In this document: positions 24,689 to 36,300 of the stretch, piece by piece
How positions within the stretch are numbered: position 1 is the first letter of the stretch
Layout of the letters: every line of letters begins with the position of its first letter
NCBI GenBank assembly: GCA_037893245.1
Contig: JBAIAA010000808.1
Span: 620,001 to 684,000, forward strand
DNA: 64,000 nucleotides
Source: Crossaster papposus
Taxonomy: Eukaryota > Echinodermata > Asteroidea > Velatida > Solasteridae
Direction: 5' to 3'
The notes under the pieces: model-generated
What the model was told of the DNA's origin: nothing
Seen by the model: only the letters and a program-made list of their open reading frames with translations
Databases searched by the model: none
Translations under genes and position numbers: made by a program

Positions 24689-25659
24689 TCTGCTGTTCCT
24701 TCTGAGCAGGCTGAGTGAGACACGTGGATATACTATATCTCTGTCTTCTACATCTGCTGTTCCTTTTGAGCAGGCTGAGTGAGGTGTAGATCAGACACGT
24801 GGATATACTCTATCTCTGTCTTCTACCTCTGCTGTTCCCTTTGAGCAGGCTGAGTGAGGTGTAGATCAGACACGTAGATATACTTTATCTCTGTATTCTA
24901 TCTCTGCTGTTCCTTTTGAGCAGGCTGAGTGAGACACGTGGATATACTCTATCTCTGTCTTCTACCTCTGCTGTTCCTTCTAAACAGGCTGAGTGAGGTG
25001 TAGATCAGACACGTGGATATACTCTATCTCTGTCTTCTACATCTGCTGTTCCTTCTGAGCAGGCTGAGTGAGGTGTAGATCAGACACGTGGATATAATCT
25101 ATCTCTGTCTTCTACCTCTGCTGTTCCTTCTGAGCAGGCTGAGTGAGACACGTGGATATACTCTATCTCTGTCTTCTACATCTGCTGTTCCTTCTGAGCA
25201 GGCTGAGTGAGGTGTAGATCAGACACGTAGATATACTCTATCTCTGTATTCTATCTCTGCTGTTCCTTCTGAGCAGGCTGAGTGAGACACGTGCATATAC
25301 TCTATCTCTGTCTTCTACCTCTGCTGTTCCTTCTGAGCAGGCTGAGTGAGACACCTGTATATACTCTATCTCTGTATTCTACATCTTCTGTTCCTTTTGA
25401 ACAGGCTGAGTGAGGTGTAGATCAGACACGTGGATATACTCTATCTCTGTCTTCTACCTCTGCTGTTCCTTCTGTGCAGGCTGACCGAGGTGTAGATGAG
25501 ACACGTGGATATCTTCTATCTCTGTATTCTACCTCTGCTGTTCCTTCTGAGCAGGCTGAGTGAGACACGTGGATATACTATATCTCTGTCTTCTACCTAT
25601 GCTGTTCCTTCTGAGCAGGCTGAGTGAGACACGTGGATATACTCTATCTCTGTCTTCTA
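24689..25659 (+). repeat. Linker block of L/S monomers between the 1957- and 1376-bp HORs
   Basis: Nothing but satellite monomers. The order of variant types (GTAGATATAC, AAACAGG, TAATCT, GTGCATATAC, TGTGCAGGCTGACC) repeats that of 21840-22600 and 23800-24530, shortened by at least one monomer. Private changes include CACCTGTATATAC near 25355, where CACGTG is lost, and ACTTTATC near 24880. It looks like an older, partly deleted copy of the same HOR family. Confidence 0.75.
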
Positions 25660-28412
25660 CCTCTGCTGTTCCTTCTGAGCAGGCTGAGTGAGACACGTGG
25701 ATATACTCTATCTCTGTCTTCTACATCTGCTGTTCCTTTTGAGCAGGCTGAGTGAGGTGTAGATCAGACACGTGGATATACTCTATCTCTGTATTCTATC
25801 TCTGCTGTTCCTTCTGAGCAGGCTGAGTGAGACACGTGGGTATACTCTATCTCTGTCTTCTACCTCTGCTGTTCCTTCTAAACAGGCTGAGTGAGGTGTA
25901 GATCAGACACGTGGATATACTCTATCTCTGTCTTCTACGTCTGCTGTTCCTTCTGAGCATGCTGAGTGAGGTGTAGATCAGACACGTGGATATACTCTAT
26001 ATATGTCTTCTACCTCTGCTGTTCCTTCTGAGTAGGCTGAGTGAGAGACGTGGATATACTCTATCTCTGTCTTCTAACTCTGCTGTTCCTTCTGAGCAGG
26101 CTGAGTGAGACACGTGGATATACTCTATCTCTGTCTTCTACCTCCGATGTTCCTTCTGAGCAGGCTGAGTGAGGTGTAGATCAGACACGTGGATATACTC
26201 TATCTCTGTCTTCTACCTCTGATGTTCCTTCTGAGCAGGCTGAGTGAGGTGTATATCAGACACATCGATATACTCTATCTCTGTCTTCTACCTCTGCTGT
26301 TCCTTCTGTGCAGGCTGACCGAGGTGTAGATCAGACACGTGGATATCTTCTATCTCTGAGCAGGTTGAGTGAGACACGTGGATATACTATATCTCTGTCT
26401 TCTACCTATGCTGTTCCTTCTGAGCAGGCTGAGTGAGACACGTGGATATACTCTATCTCTGTCTTCTACCTCTGCTGTTCCTTCTGAGCGGGCTGAGTGA
26501 GGTGTAGATCAGACACGTGGATATACTCTATCTGTGTGTTCTACCTCTGCTGTCCCTTCTGAGCAGGCTGAGTTAGACAAGTGGATATACTCTATCTCTG
26601 TCTTCTACCTCTGCTGTTCCTTCTGAGCAGGCTGAGTGAGACACGTGGATATACTCTATCTCTGTATTCTACATCTGCTGTTCCTTGTGAGCAGGCTGAG
26701 TGAGGTGTAGATCAGACACGTGGATATACTCCATCTCTGTCTTCTACCTCTGCTGTTCTTTCTGAGCAGGCTGAGTGAGGTGTATATCAGACACGTGGAT
26801 ATACTCTATCTCTGTCTTCTACCTCTGATGTTCCTTCTGAGCAGGCTGAGTGAGGTGTAGATCAGACACGTGGATATACTCTATCTCTGTCTTCTACATC
26901 TGCTGTTCCTTCTGTGCAGGCAGACCGAGGTGTTGATGAGACACGTGGATATCTTCTATCTCTGTATTCTACCTCTGCTGTTCCTTCTGAGCAGGCTGAG
27001 TGAGACACGTGGATATACTATATCTCTGTCTTCTACCTCTGCTGTTCCTTCTGAGCAGGCTGAGTGAGACACGTGGATATACTCTATCTCTGTCTTCTAC
27101 ATCTGCTGTTCCTTTTGAGCAGGCTGAGTGAGGTGTAGATCAGACACGTGGATATACTCTATCTCTGTATTCTATCTCTGCTGTTCCTTCTGAGCAGGCT
27201 GAGTGAGACACGTGGGTATACTCTATCTCTGTCTTCTACCTCTGCTGTTCCTTCTAAACAGGCTGAGTGAGGTGTAGATCAGACACGTGGATATACTCTA
27301 TCTCTGTCTTCTACGTCTGCTGTTCCTTCTGAGCATGCTGAGTGAGGTGTAGATCAGACACGTGGATATACTCTATATATGTCTTCTACCTCTGCTGTTC
27401 CTTCTGAGTAGGCTGAGTGAGAGACGTGGATATACTCTATCTCTGTCTTCTAACTCTGCTGTTCCTTCTGAGCAGGCTGAGTGAGACACGTGGATATACT
27501 CTATCTCTGTCTTCTACCTCCGATGTTCCTTCTGAGCAGGCTGAGTGAGGTGTAGATCAGACACGTGGATATACTCTATCTCTGTCTTCTACCTCTGATG
27601 TTCCTTCTGAGCAGGCTGAGTGAGGTGTATATCAGACACATGGATATACTCTATCTCTGTCTTCTACCTCTGCTGTTCCTTCTGTGCAGGCTGACCGAGG
27701 TGTAGATCAGACACGTGGATATCTTCTATCTCTGAGCAGGCTGAGTGAGACACGTGGATATACTATATCTCTGTCTTCTACCTATGCTGTTCCTTCTGAG
27801 CAGGCTGAGTGAGACACGTGGATATACTCTATCTCTGTCTTCTACCTCTGCTGTTCCTTCTGAGCGGGCTGAGTGAGGTGTAGATCAGACACGTGGATAT
27901 ACTCTATCTGTGTGTTCTACCTCTGCTGTCCCTTCTGAGCAGGCTGAGTTAGACAAGTGGATATACTCTATCTCTGTCTTCTACCTCTGCTGTTCCTTCT
28001 GAGCAGGCTGAGTGAGACACGTGGATATACTCTATCTCTGTATTCTACATCTGCTGTTCCTTGTGAGCAGGCTGAGTGAGGTGTAGATCAGACACGTGGA
28101 TATACTCCATCTCTGTCTTCTACCTCTGCTGTTCTTTCTGAGCAGGCTGAGTGAGGTGTATATCAGACACGTGGATATACTCTATCTCTGTCTTCTACCT
28201 CTGATGTTCCTTCTGAGCAGGCTGAGTGAGGTGTAGATCAGACACGTGGATATACTCTATCTCTGTCTTCTACATCTGCTGTTCCTTCTGTGCAGGCAGA
28301 CCGAGGTGTTGATGAGACACGTGGATATCTTCTATCTCTGTATTCTACCTCTGCTGTTCCTTCTGAGCAGGCTGAGTGAGACACGTGGATATACTATATC
28401 TCTGTCTTCTAC
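25660..28412 (+). repeat. HOR, period 1376 bp, two tandem copies
   Basis: The GTGTTGATGAG variant (near 26931 and 28307) and the deleted monomer TATCTCTGAGCAGG (26355 and 27731) are 1376 bp apart. Correcting for the 25-bp micro-deletion gives 1401 = 11 x 75 + 9 x 64. The junction is visible near 27036: TATATCTCTG is followed by CCTCTGCTG in the first copy, where the second copy (28412) and other relatives have CCTATGCTG. That is the in-register join expected from unequal crossing-over. Confidence 0.88.
26335..26373 (+). repeat. 39-bp monomer with a 25-bp internal deletion (copy also at 27711-27749)
   Basis: An S monomer normally continues TATCTCTG, about 25 bp, then AGCAGG; here TATCTCTG joins AGCAGG directly. 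The removed 25 bp begins after one TCTG and ends with another TCTG, so this is a deletion between 4-bp direct repeats. The two copies (26335 and 27711) are one 1376-bp HOR period apart, differing at GGTTGAG against GGCTGAG. Relatives at 29225 and 30562 are undeleted, so the event is confined to this HOR. Confidence 0.85.
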
Positions 28413-30714
28413 CTATGCTGTTCCTTCTGAGCAGGCTGAGTGAGACACGTGGATATACTCTATCTCTGTCTTCTACCTCTGCTGTTCCTTCTGAGCAGGC
28501 TGAGTGAGACACGTGGATATACTCTATCTCTGTCTTCTACATCTGCTGTTCCTTTTGAGCAGGCCGAGTGAGGTGTAGATCAGACAAGTGGATATACTCT
28601 ATCTCTGTATTCTACCTCTGCTGTTCCTTTTGAGCAGGCTGAGTGAGGTGTAGATCAGACACGTGGATATACTCTATCTCTGTATTCTATCTCTGCTGTT
28701 CCTTCTGAGCAGGCTGAGTGAGACACGTGGATATACTCTATCTCTGTCTTCTACCTCTGCTGTTCCTTCTAAACAGGCTGAGTGAGGTGTAGATCAGACA
28801 CGTGGATATACTCTATCTCTGTCTTCTACCTCTGCTGTTCCTTCTGAGCATGCTGAGTGAGGTGTAGATCAGACACGTGGATATACTCTATATATGTCTT
28901 CTACCTCTGCTGTTCCTTCTGAGTAGGCTGAGTGAGAGACGTGGATATACTCTATCTCTGTCTTCTACCTCTGCTGTTCCTTCTGAGCAGGCTGAGTGAG
29001 ACACGTGGATATACTCTATCTCTGTCTTCTACCTCCGATGTTCCTTCTGAGCAGGCTGAGTGAGGTGTAGATCAGACACGTGGATATACTCTATCTCTGT
29101 CTTCTACCTCTGATGTTCCTTCTGAGCAGGCTGAGTGAGGTGTAGATCAGACACGTGGATATACTCTATCTCTGTCTTCTACCTCTGCTGTTCCTTCTGT
29201 GCAGGCTGACCGAGGTGTAGATCAGACACGTGGATATCTTCTATCTCTGTATTCTACCTCTGCTGTTCCTTCTGAGCAGGCTGAGTGAGACACGTGGATA
29301 TACTATATCTCTGTCTTCTACCTATACTGTTCCTTCTGAGCAGGCTGAGTGAGACACGTGGATATACTCTATCTCTGTCTTCTACATCTGCTGTTCCTTG
29401 TGAGCAGGCTGAGTGAGGTGTAGATCAGACACGTGGATATACTCCATCTCTGTCTTCTACCTCTGCTGTTCTTTCTGAGCAGGCTGAGTGAGGTGTATAT
29501 CAGACACGTGGATATACTCTATCTCTGTCTTCTACCTCTGATGTTCCTTCTGAGCAGGCTGAGTGAGGTGTAGATCAGACACGTGGATATACTCTATCTC
29601 TGTCTTCTACCTCTGCTGTTCCTTCTGTGCAGGCAGACCGAGGTGTTGATGAGACACGTGGATATCTTCTATCTCTGTATTCTACCTCTGCTGTTCCTTC
29701 TGAGCAGGCTGAGTGAGACACGTGGATATACTATATCTCTGTCTTCTACCTATGCTGTTCCTTCTGAGCAGGCTGAGTGAGACACGTGGATATACTCTAT
29801 CTCTGTCTTCTACCTCTGCTGTTCCTTCTGAGCAGGCTGAGTGAGACACGTGGATATACTCTATCTCTGTCTTCTACATCTGCTGTTCCTTTTGAGCAGG
29901 CCGAGTGAGGTGTAGATCAGACAAGTGGATATACTCTATCTCTGTATTCTACCTCTGCTGTTCCTTTTGAGCAGGCTGAGTGAGGTGTAGATCAGACACG
30001 TGGATATACTCTATCTCTGTATTCTATCTCTGCTGTTCCTTCTGAGCAGGCTGAGTGAGACACGTGGATATACTCTATCTCTGTCTTCTACCTCTGCTGT
30101 TCCTTCTAAACAGGCTGAGTGAGGTGTAGATCAGACACGTGGATATACTCTATCTCTGTCTTCTACCTCTGCTGTTCCTTCTGAGCATGCTGAGTGAGGT
30201 GTAGATCAGACACGTGGATATACTCTATATATGTCTTCTACCTCTGCTGTTCCTTCTGAGTAGGCTGAGTGAGAGACGTGGATATACTCTATCTCTGTCT
30301 TCTACCTCTGCTGTTCCTTCTGAGCAGGCTGAGTGAGACACGTGGATATACTCTATCTCTGTCTTCTACCTCCGATGTTCCTTCTGAGCAGGCTGAGTGA
30401 GGTGTAGATCAGACACGTGGATATACTCTATCTCTGTCTTCTACCTCTGATGTTCCTTCTGAGCAGGCTGAGTGAGGTGTAGATCAGACACGTGGATATA
30501 CTCTATCTCTGTCTTCTACCTCTGCTGTTCCTTCTGTGCAGGCTGACCGAGGTGTAGATCAGACACGTGGATATCTTCTATCTCTGTATTCTACCTCTGC
30601 TGTTCCTTCTGAGCAGGCTGAGTGAGACACGTGGATATACTATATATCTGTCTTCTACCTATACTGTTCCTTCTGAGCAGGCTGAGTGAGACACGTGGAT
30701 ATACTCTATCTCTG
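28040..30714 (+). repeat. HOR, period 1337 bp, two tandem copies
   Basis: CCTTGTGAG at 28059 and 29396, CTCCGATG at 29033 and 30370, and CCTATACTG at 29321 and 30658 are 1337 bp apart (11 x 75 + 8 x 64). The unit resembles the preceding 1376-bp one but has the undeleted monomer and one S fewer (1376 + 25 - 64 = 1337). Similarity ends near 29378/30715. The right half overlaps the start of the 6169-bp HOR. Confidence 0.87.
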
Positions 30715-31707
30715 TCTTCTACCTGTGCTGTTCCTTCTGAGCAGGCTGAGTGAGACACGTGGATATACTCTATCTCTGTCTTCTACATCTGCTGTTCCTT
30801 TTGAGCAGGCTGAGTGAGGTGTAGATCAGAAACGTGGATATACTCTGTCTCTGTCTTCTACCTCTGCTGTTCCTTCTGAGCGGGCTGAGTGAGGTGTAGA
30901 TCAGACACGTGGATATACTCTATCTGTGTCTTCTACCTCTGCTGTTCCTTCTGAGCAGGCTGAGTGAGGTGTAGATCAGACACGTGGATATACTATATCT
31001 ATGTCTTCTACCTCCGATGTTCCTTCTGAGCAGGCTGAGTGAGGTGTAGATCAGACACGTGGATATACTCTATCTCTGTCTTCTACCTCTGCTGTTCCTT
31101 CTGAGCAGGCTGACTGAGGTGTAGATCAGACACGTGGATATACTCTATCTCTGTCTTATACCTCTGCTGTTCCTTCTGAGCAGGCTGAGTTAGGTGTATA
31201 TCAGACACGTGGATATACTCTATTTCTATCTTCTACCTCTGCTGTTCCTTCTGAGCAGGCTGAGTGAGGTAAAGATCAGACACGTGGATATACTCTATCT
31301 CTGTCTTCTACCTCTGCTGTTCATTCTGAGCAGGCTGAGTGAGACACGTGGATATACTCTATCTCTGTCTTCTACCTCTGCTGTTCCTTCTAAACTGGGT
31401 GAGTGAGGTGTAGATCAGACACGTGGATATACTCTATATCTGTCTTCTACCTCTGCTGTTCCTTCTGAGCATGCGGAGTGAGGTGTAGATCAGACACGTG
31501 GATATACTCTATATATGTATTCTACCTCCGATGTTCCTTCTGAGCAGGCTGAGTGAGGTGTATATCAGAAACATGGATATACTCTATCTCTGTATTCTAT
31601 CTCTGCGGTTCCTTCTGAGCAGGCTGAGTGAGACATGTGGATATACTCTATCTCTGTCTTCTACCTCTGCTGTTCCTTCTGAGCGGGCTGAGTGAGGTGT
31701 AGATCAG

Positions 31708-31767
31708 ACACGTATACTCTATCTCTGTATTCTATCTCTGCTGTTCCTTCTGAGCAGGCTGATTGAG
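31708..31767 (+). repeat. 60-bp S monomer with a 4-bp deletion after CACGT (copy at 37877-37936)
   Basis: ACACGTAGATATACTC of related copies is reduced to ACACGTATACTC, losing GATA or the equivalent 4 bp. The CACGTG element is disrupted (CACGTA) and the distance to the next CACGTG falls to 60 bp. The sibling at 37877 is identical in length and lies exactly one 6169-bp period away. A related copy near 34769-34790 reads CACGTATATATAC without the deletion. Confidence 0.82.
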
Positions 31768-32939
31768 ACACGTGGATATACTCTATCTCTGTCTTCTACC
31801 TCTGCTGTTCCTTCTAAACAGGCTGAGTGAGGTGTAGATCAGACACGTGGATATACTCTATATCTGTCTTCTACCTCTGCTGTTCCTTCTGAGTAGGCTG
31901 AGTGAGGTGTAGATCAGACACGTGGATATACTCTATATATGTCTTCTACCTCTGCTGTTCCTTCTGAGTAGGCTGTGTGAGAGACGTGGATATACTCTAT
32001 ATCTGTCTTCTACCTCTGCTGTTCCTTCTGAGCAGGCTGAGTGAGACACGTGGATATACTCTATCTCTGTCTTCTACCTCTGCTGTTCCTTCTGAGCAGG
32101 CTGAGTGAGACACGTGGATATACTCTATCTCTGTATTCTACATCTGCTGTTCCTTTTGAGCAGGCTGAGTGAGGTGTAGATCAGACACGTGGATATACTC
32201 CATCTCTGTCTTCTACCTCTGCTGTTCCTTCTGAGCAGGCTGAGTGAGGTGTAGATCAGACACGTGGATATACTCTATCTCTGTCTTCTACCTCTGCTGT
32301 TCCTTCTGTGCAGGCTGACCGAGGTGTAGATGAGACACGTGGATATCTTCTATCTCTGTATTCTACCTCTGCTGTTCCTTCTGAGCAGGCTGAGTGAGAC
32401 ACGTGGATATACTACATCTCTGTCTTCTACCTATGCTGTTCCTTCTGAGCAAGCTGAGTGAGACACGTGGATATACTCTATCTCTGTCTTCTACCTCTGC
32501 TGTTCCTTCTGAGCAGGCTGAGTGAGACACGTGGATATACTCTATCTCTGTCTTCTACATCTGCTGTTCCTTTTGAGCAGGCTGAGTGAGGTGTAGATCA
32601 GACACGTGGATATACTCTATCTCTGTCTTCTACCTCTGCTGTTCCTTTTGAGCAGGCTGAGTGAGGTGTAGAACAGACACGTGGATATACTCTATCTCTG
32701 TCTTCTACCTCTGCTGTTCCTTCTGAGCAGGCTGAGTGAGACACGTGGATATACTAAATCTCCGTCTTCTACCTCTGCTGTTCCTTCTGAGCAGGCTGAG
32801 TGAGGTGTAGATCAGACACGTGGATATACTCTATCTCTGTCTTCTACCTCTGCTGTTCCTTCTGAGCAGGCTGAGTGAGGTGTAGATCAGACACGTGGAT
32901 ATACTCTATCTCTGTCTTCTACCTCTGATGTTCCTTCTG

Positions 32940-33330
32940 AGCAGGCTGAGTGAGGTGTAGATTAGACACGTGGATATACTCTATCTCTGTCTTCTACCTC
33001 TGCTGTTCCTTCTGTGCAGGCTGACTGAGGTGTAGATCAGACACGTGGATATCCTCTATCTCTGTATTCTACCTCTGCTGTTCCTTCTGAGCAGGCTGAG
33101 TTAGGTGTATATCAGACACGTGGATATACTCTATCTCTGTCTTCTACCTCTGATGTTCCTTCTGAGCAGGCTGAGTGAGGTGTAGATCAGACACGTGGAT
33201 ATACTCTATCTCTGTCTTCTACCTCTGCTGTTCCTTCTGTGCAGGCTGACTGAGGTGTAGATCAGACACGTGGATATCCTCTATCTCTGTATTCTACCTC
33301 TGCTGTTCCTTCTGAGCAGGCTGAGTTAGG
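32940..33330 (+). repeat. Small tandem duplication of three L monomers (225 bp) inside the 6169-bp unit
   Basis: TTCTGTGCAGGCTGACTG followed by GATATCCTC occurs at 33010 and again at 33235, 225 bp apart (3 x 75). Both are followed by the GTTAGGTGTATATCAG type of monomer. The same doublet is in copy 2 (near 39180 and 39405) and near 45204 and 45429. A 150-bp version is near 44059 and 44209. It is a low-order duplication that arose before the larger HORs were copied. Confidence 0.8.
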
Positions 33331-36300
33331 TGTATATCAGACACGTGGATATACTCTATCTCTATCTTCTACCTCTGGTGTTCCTTCTGAGCAGGCTGAG
33401 TGAGGTAAAGATCAGACACGTGGATATACTCTATCTCTGTCTTCTACCTCTGCTGTTCCTTCTGAGCGGGCTGAGTGAGGTGTAGATCAGACACGTAGAT
33501 ATACTCTATCTCTGTATTCTATCTCTGCTGTTCCTTCTGAGCAGGCTGAGTGAGACACGTGGATATACTGTATCTCTGTCTTCTACCTCTGCTGTTCCTT
33601 CTAAACAGGCTGAGTGAGGTGTAGATCAGACACGTGGATATACTCTATATCTGTCTTCTACCTCTGCTGTTCCTTATGAGCATGCTGAGTGAGGTGTATA
33701 TCAGACACGTGGATATACTCTATATATGTCTTCTACCTCTGCTGTTCCTTCTGAGTAGGCTGAGTGAGAGACGTGGATATACTCTATCTCTGTCTTCTAC
33801 CTCTGCTGTTCCTTCTGAGCAGGCTGAGTGAGACACGTGGATATACTCTATCTCTGTCTTCTACCTCTGCTGTTCCTTCTGAGCAGGCTGAGTGAGACAC
33901 GTGGATATACTCTATCTCTGTATTCTACATCTGCTGTTCCTTTTGAGCAGGCTGAGTGAGGTGTAGATCAGACACGTGGATATACTCCATCTCTGTCTTC
34001 TACCTCTGCTGTTCCTTCTGAGCAGGCTGAGTGAGGTGTATATCAGACACGTGGATATACTCTATCTCTGTCTTCTACCTCTGATGTTCCTTCTGAGCAG
34101 GCTGAGTGAGGTGTAGATCAGACACGTGGATATACTCTATCTCTGTCTTCTACCTCTGCTGTTCCTTCTGGGCAGGCTGAGTTAGGTGTATATCAGACAC
34201 GTGGATATACTCTATCTCTATCTTCTACCTCTGCTGTTCCTTCTGAGCAGGCTGAGTGAGGTAAAGATCAGACACGTGGATATACTCTATCTCTGTCTTT
34301 TACCTCTGCTGTTCCTTCTGAGCGGGCTGAGTGAGGTGTAGATCAGACACGTAGATATACTCTATCTCTGTATTCTATCTCTGCTGTTCATTCTGAGCAG
34401 GCTGATTGAGACACGTGGATATACTCTATCTCTGTCTTCTACCTCTGCTGTTCCTTCTAAACTGGCTGAGTGAGGTGTATATCAGACACGTGGATATACT
34501 CTATATCTGTCTTCTACCTCTGCTGTTCCTTCTGAGCATGCGGAGTGAGGTGTAGATCAGACACGTGGATATACTCTATATATGTCTTCTACCTCCGATG
34601 TTCCTTCTGAGCAGGCTGAGTGAGGTGTAGATCAGACACGTGGATATACTCTATCTCTGTATTCTATCCCTGCGGTTCCTTCTGAGCAGGCTGAGTGAGA
34701 CATGTGGATATACTCTATCTCTGTCTTCTACCTCTGCTGTTCCTTCTGAGCGGGCTGAGTGAGGTGTAGATCAGACACGTATATATACTCTATCTCTGTA
34801 TTCTATCTCTGCTGTTCCTTCTGAGCAGGCTGAGTGAGACACGTGGATATACTCTATCTCTGTCTTCTACCTCTGCTGTTCCTTCTAAACAGGCTGAGTG
34901 AGGTGTAGATCAGACACGTGGATATACTCTATATATGTCTTCTACCTCTGCTGTTCCTTCTGAGTAGGCTGTGTGAGAGACGTGGATATACTCTATATCT
35001 GTCTTCTACCTCTGCTGTTCCTTCTGAGCAGGCTGAGTGAGACACGTGGATATACTCTATCTCTGTCTTCTACCTCTGCTGTTCCTTCTGAGCAGGCTGA
35101 GTGAGACACGTGGATATACTCTATCTCTGTCTTCTACCTCTGCTGTTCCTTCTGAGCAGGCTGAGTGAGACACGTGGATATACTCTATCTCTGTATTCTA
35201 CATCTGCTGTTCCTTTTGAGCAGGCTGAGTGAGGTGTAGATCAGACACGTGGATATACTCCATCTCTGTCTTCTACCTCTGCTGTTCCTTCTGAGCAGGC
35301 TGAGTGAGGTGTAGATCAGACACGTGGATATACTCTATCTCTGTATTCTACATCTGCTGTTCCTTTTGAGCAGGCTGAGTGAGGTGTAGATCAGACACGT
35401 GGATATACTCCATCTCTGTATTCTACCTCTGCTGTTCCTTCTGAGCAGGCTGAGTGAGACACGTGGATATACTATATCTCTGTCTTCTACCTATACTGTT
35501 CCTTCTGAGCAGGCTGAGTGAGACACGTGGATATACTCTATCTCTGTCTTCTACATCTGCTGTTCCTTGTGAGCAGGCTGAGTGAGGTGTAGATCAGACA
35601 CGTGGATATACTCCATCTCTGTCTTCTACCTCTGCTGTTCTTTCTGAGCAGGCTGAGTGAGGTGTATATCAGACACGTGGATATACTCTATCTCTGTCTT
35701 CTACCTCTGATGTTCCTTCTGAGCAGGCTGAGTGAGGTGTAGATCAGACACGTGGATATACTCTATCTCTGTCTTCTACCTCTGCTGTTCCTTCTGTGCA
35801 GGCAGACCGAGGTGTTGATGAGACACGTGGATATCTTCTATCTCTGTATTCTACCTCTGCTGTTCCTTCTGAGCAGGCTGAGTGAGACACGTGGATATAC
35901 TATATCTCTGTCTTCTACCTATGCTGTTCCTTCTGAGCAGGCTGAGTGAGACACGTGGATATACTCTATCTCTGTCTTCTACCTCTGCTGTTCCTTCTGA
36001 GCAGGCTGAGTGAGACACGTGGATATACTCTATCTCTGTCTTCTACATCTGCTGTTCCTTTTGAGCAGGCCGAGTGAGGTGTAGATCAGACAAGTGGATA
36101 TACTCTATCTCTGTATTCTACCTCTGCTGTTCCTTTTGAGCAGGCTGAGTGAGGTGTAGATCAGACACGTGGATATACTCTATCTCTGTATTCTATCTCT
36201 GCTGTTCCTTCTGAGCAGGCTGAGTGAGACACGTGGATATACTCTATCTCTGTCTTCTACCTCTGCTGTTCCTTCTAAACAGGCTGAGTGAGGTGTAGAT

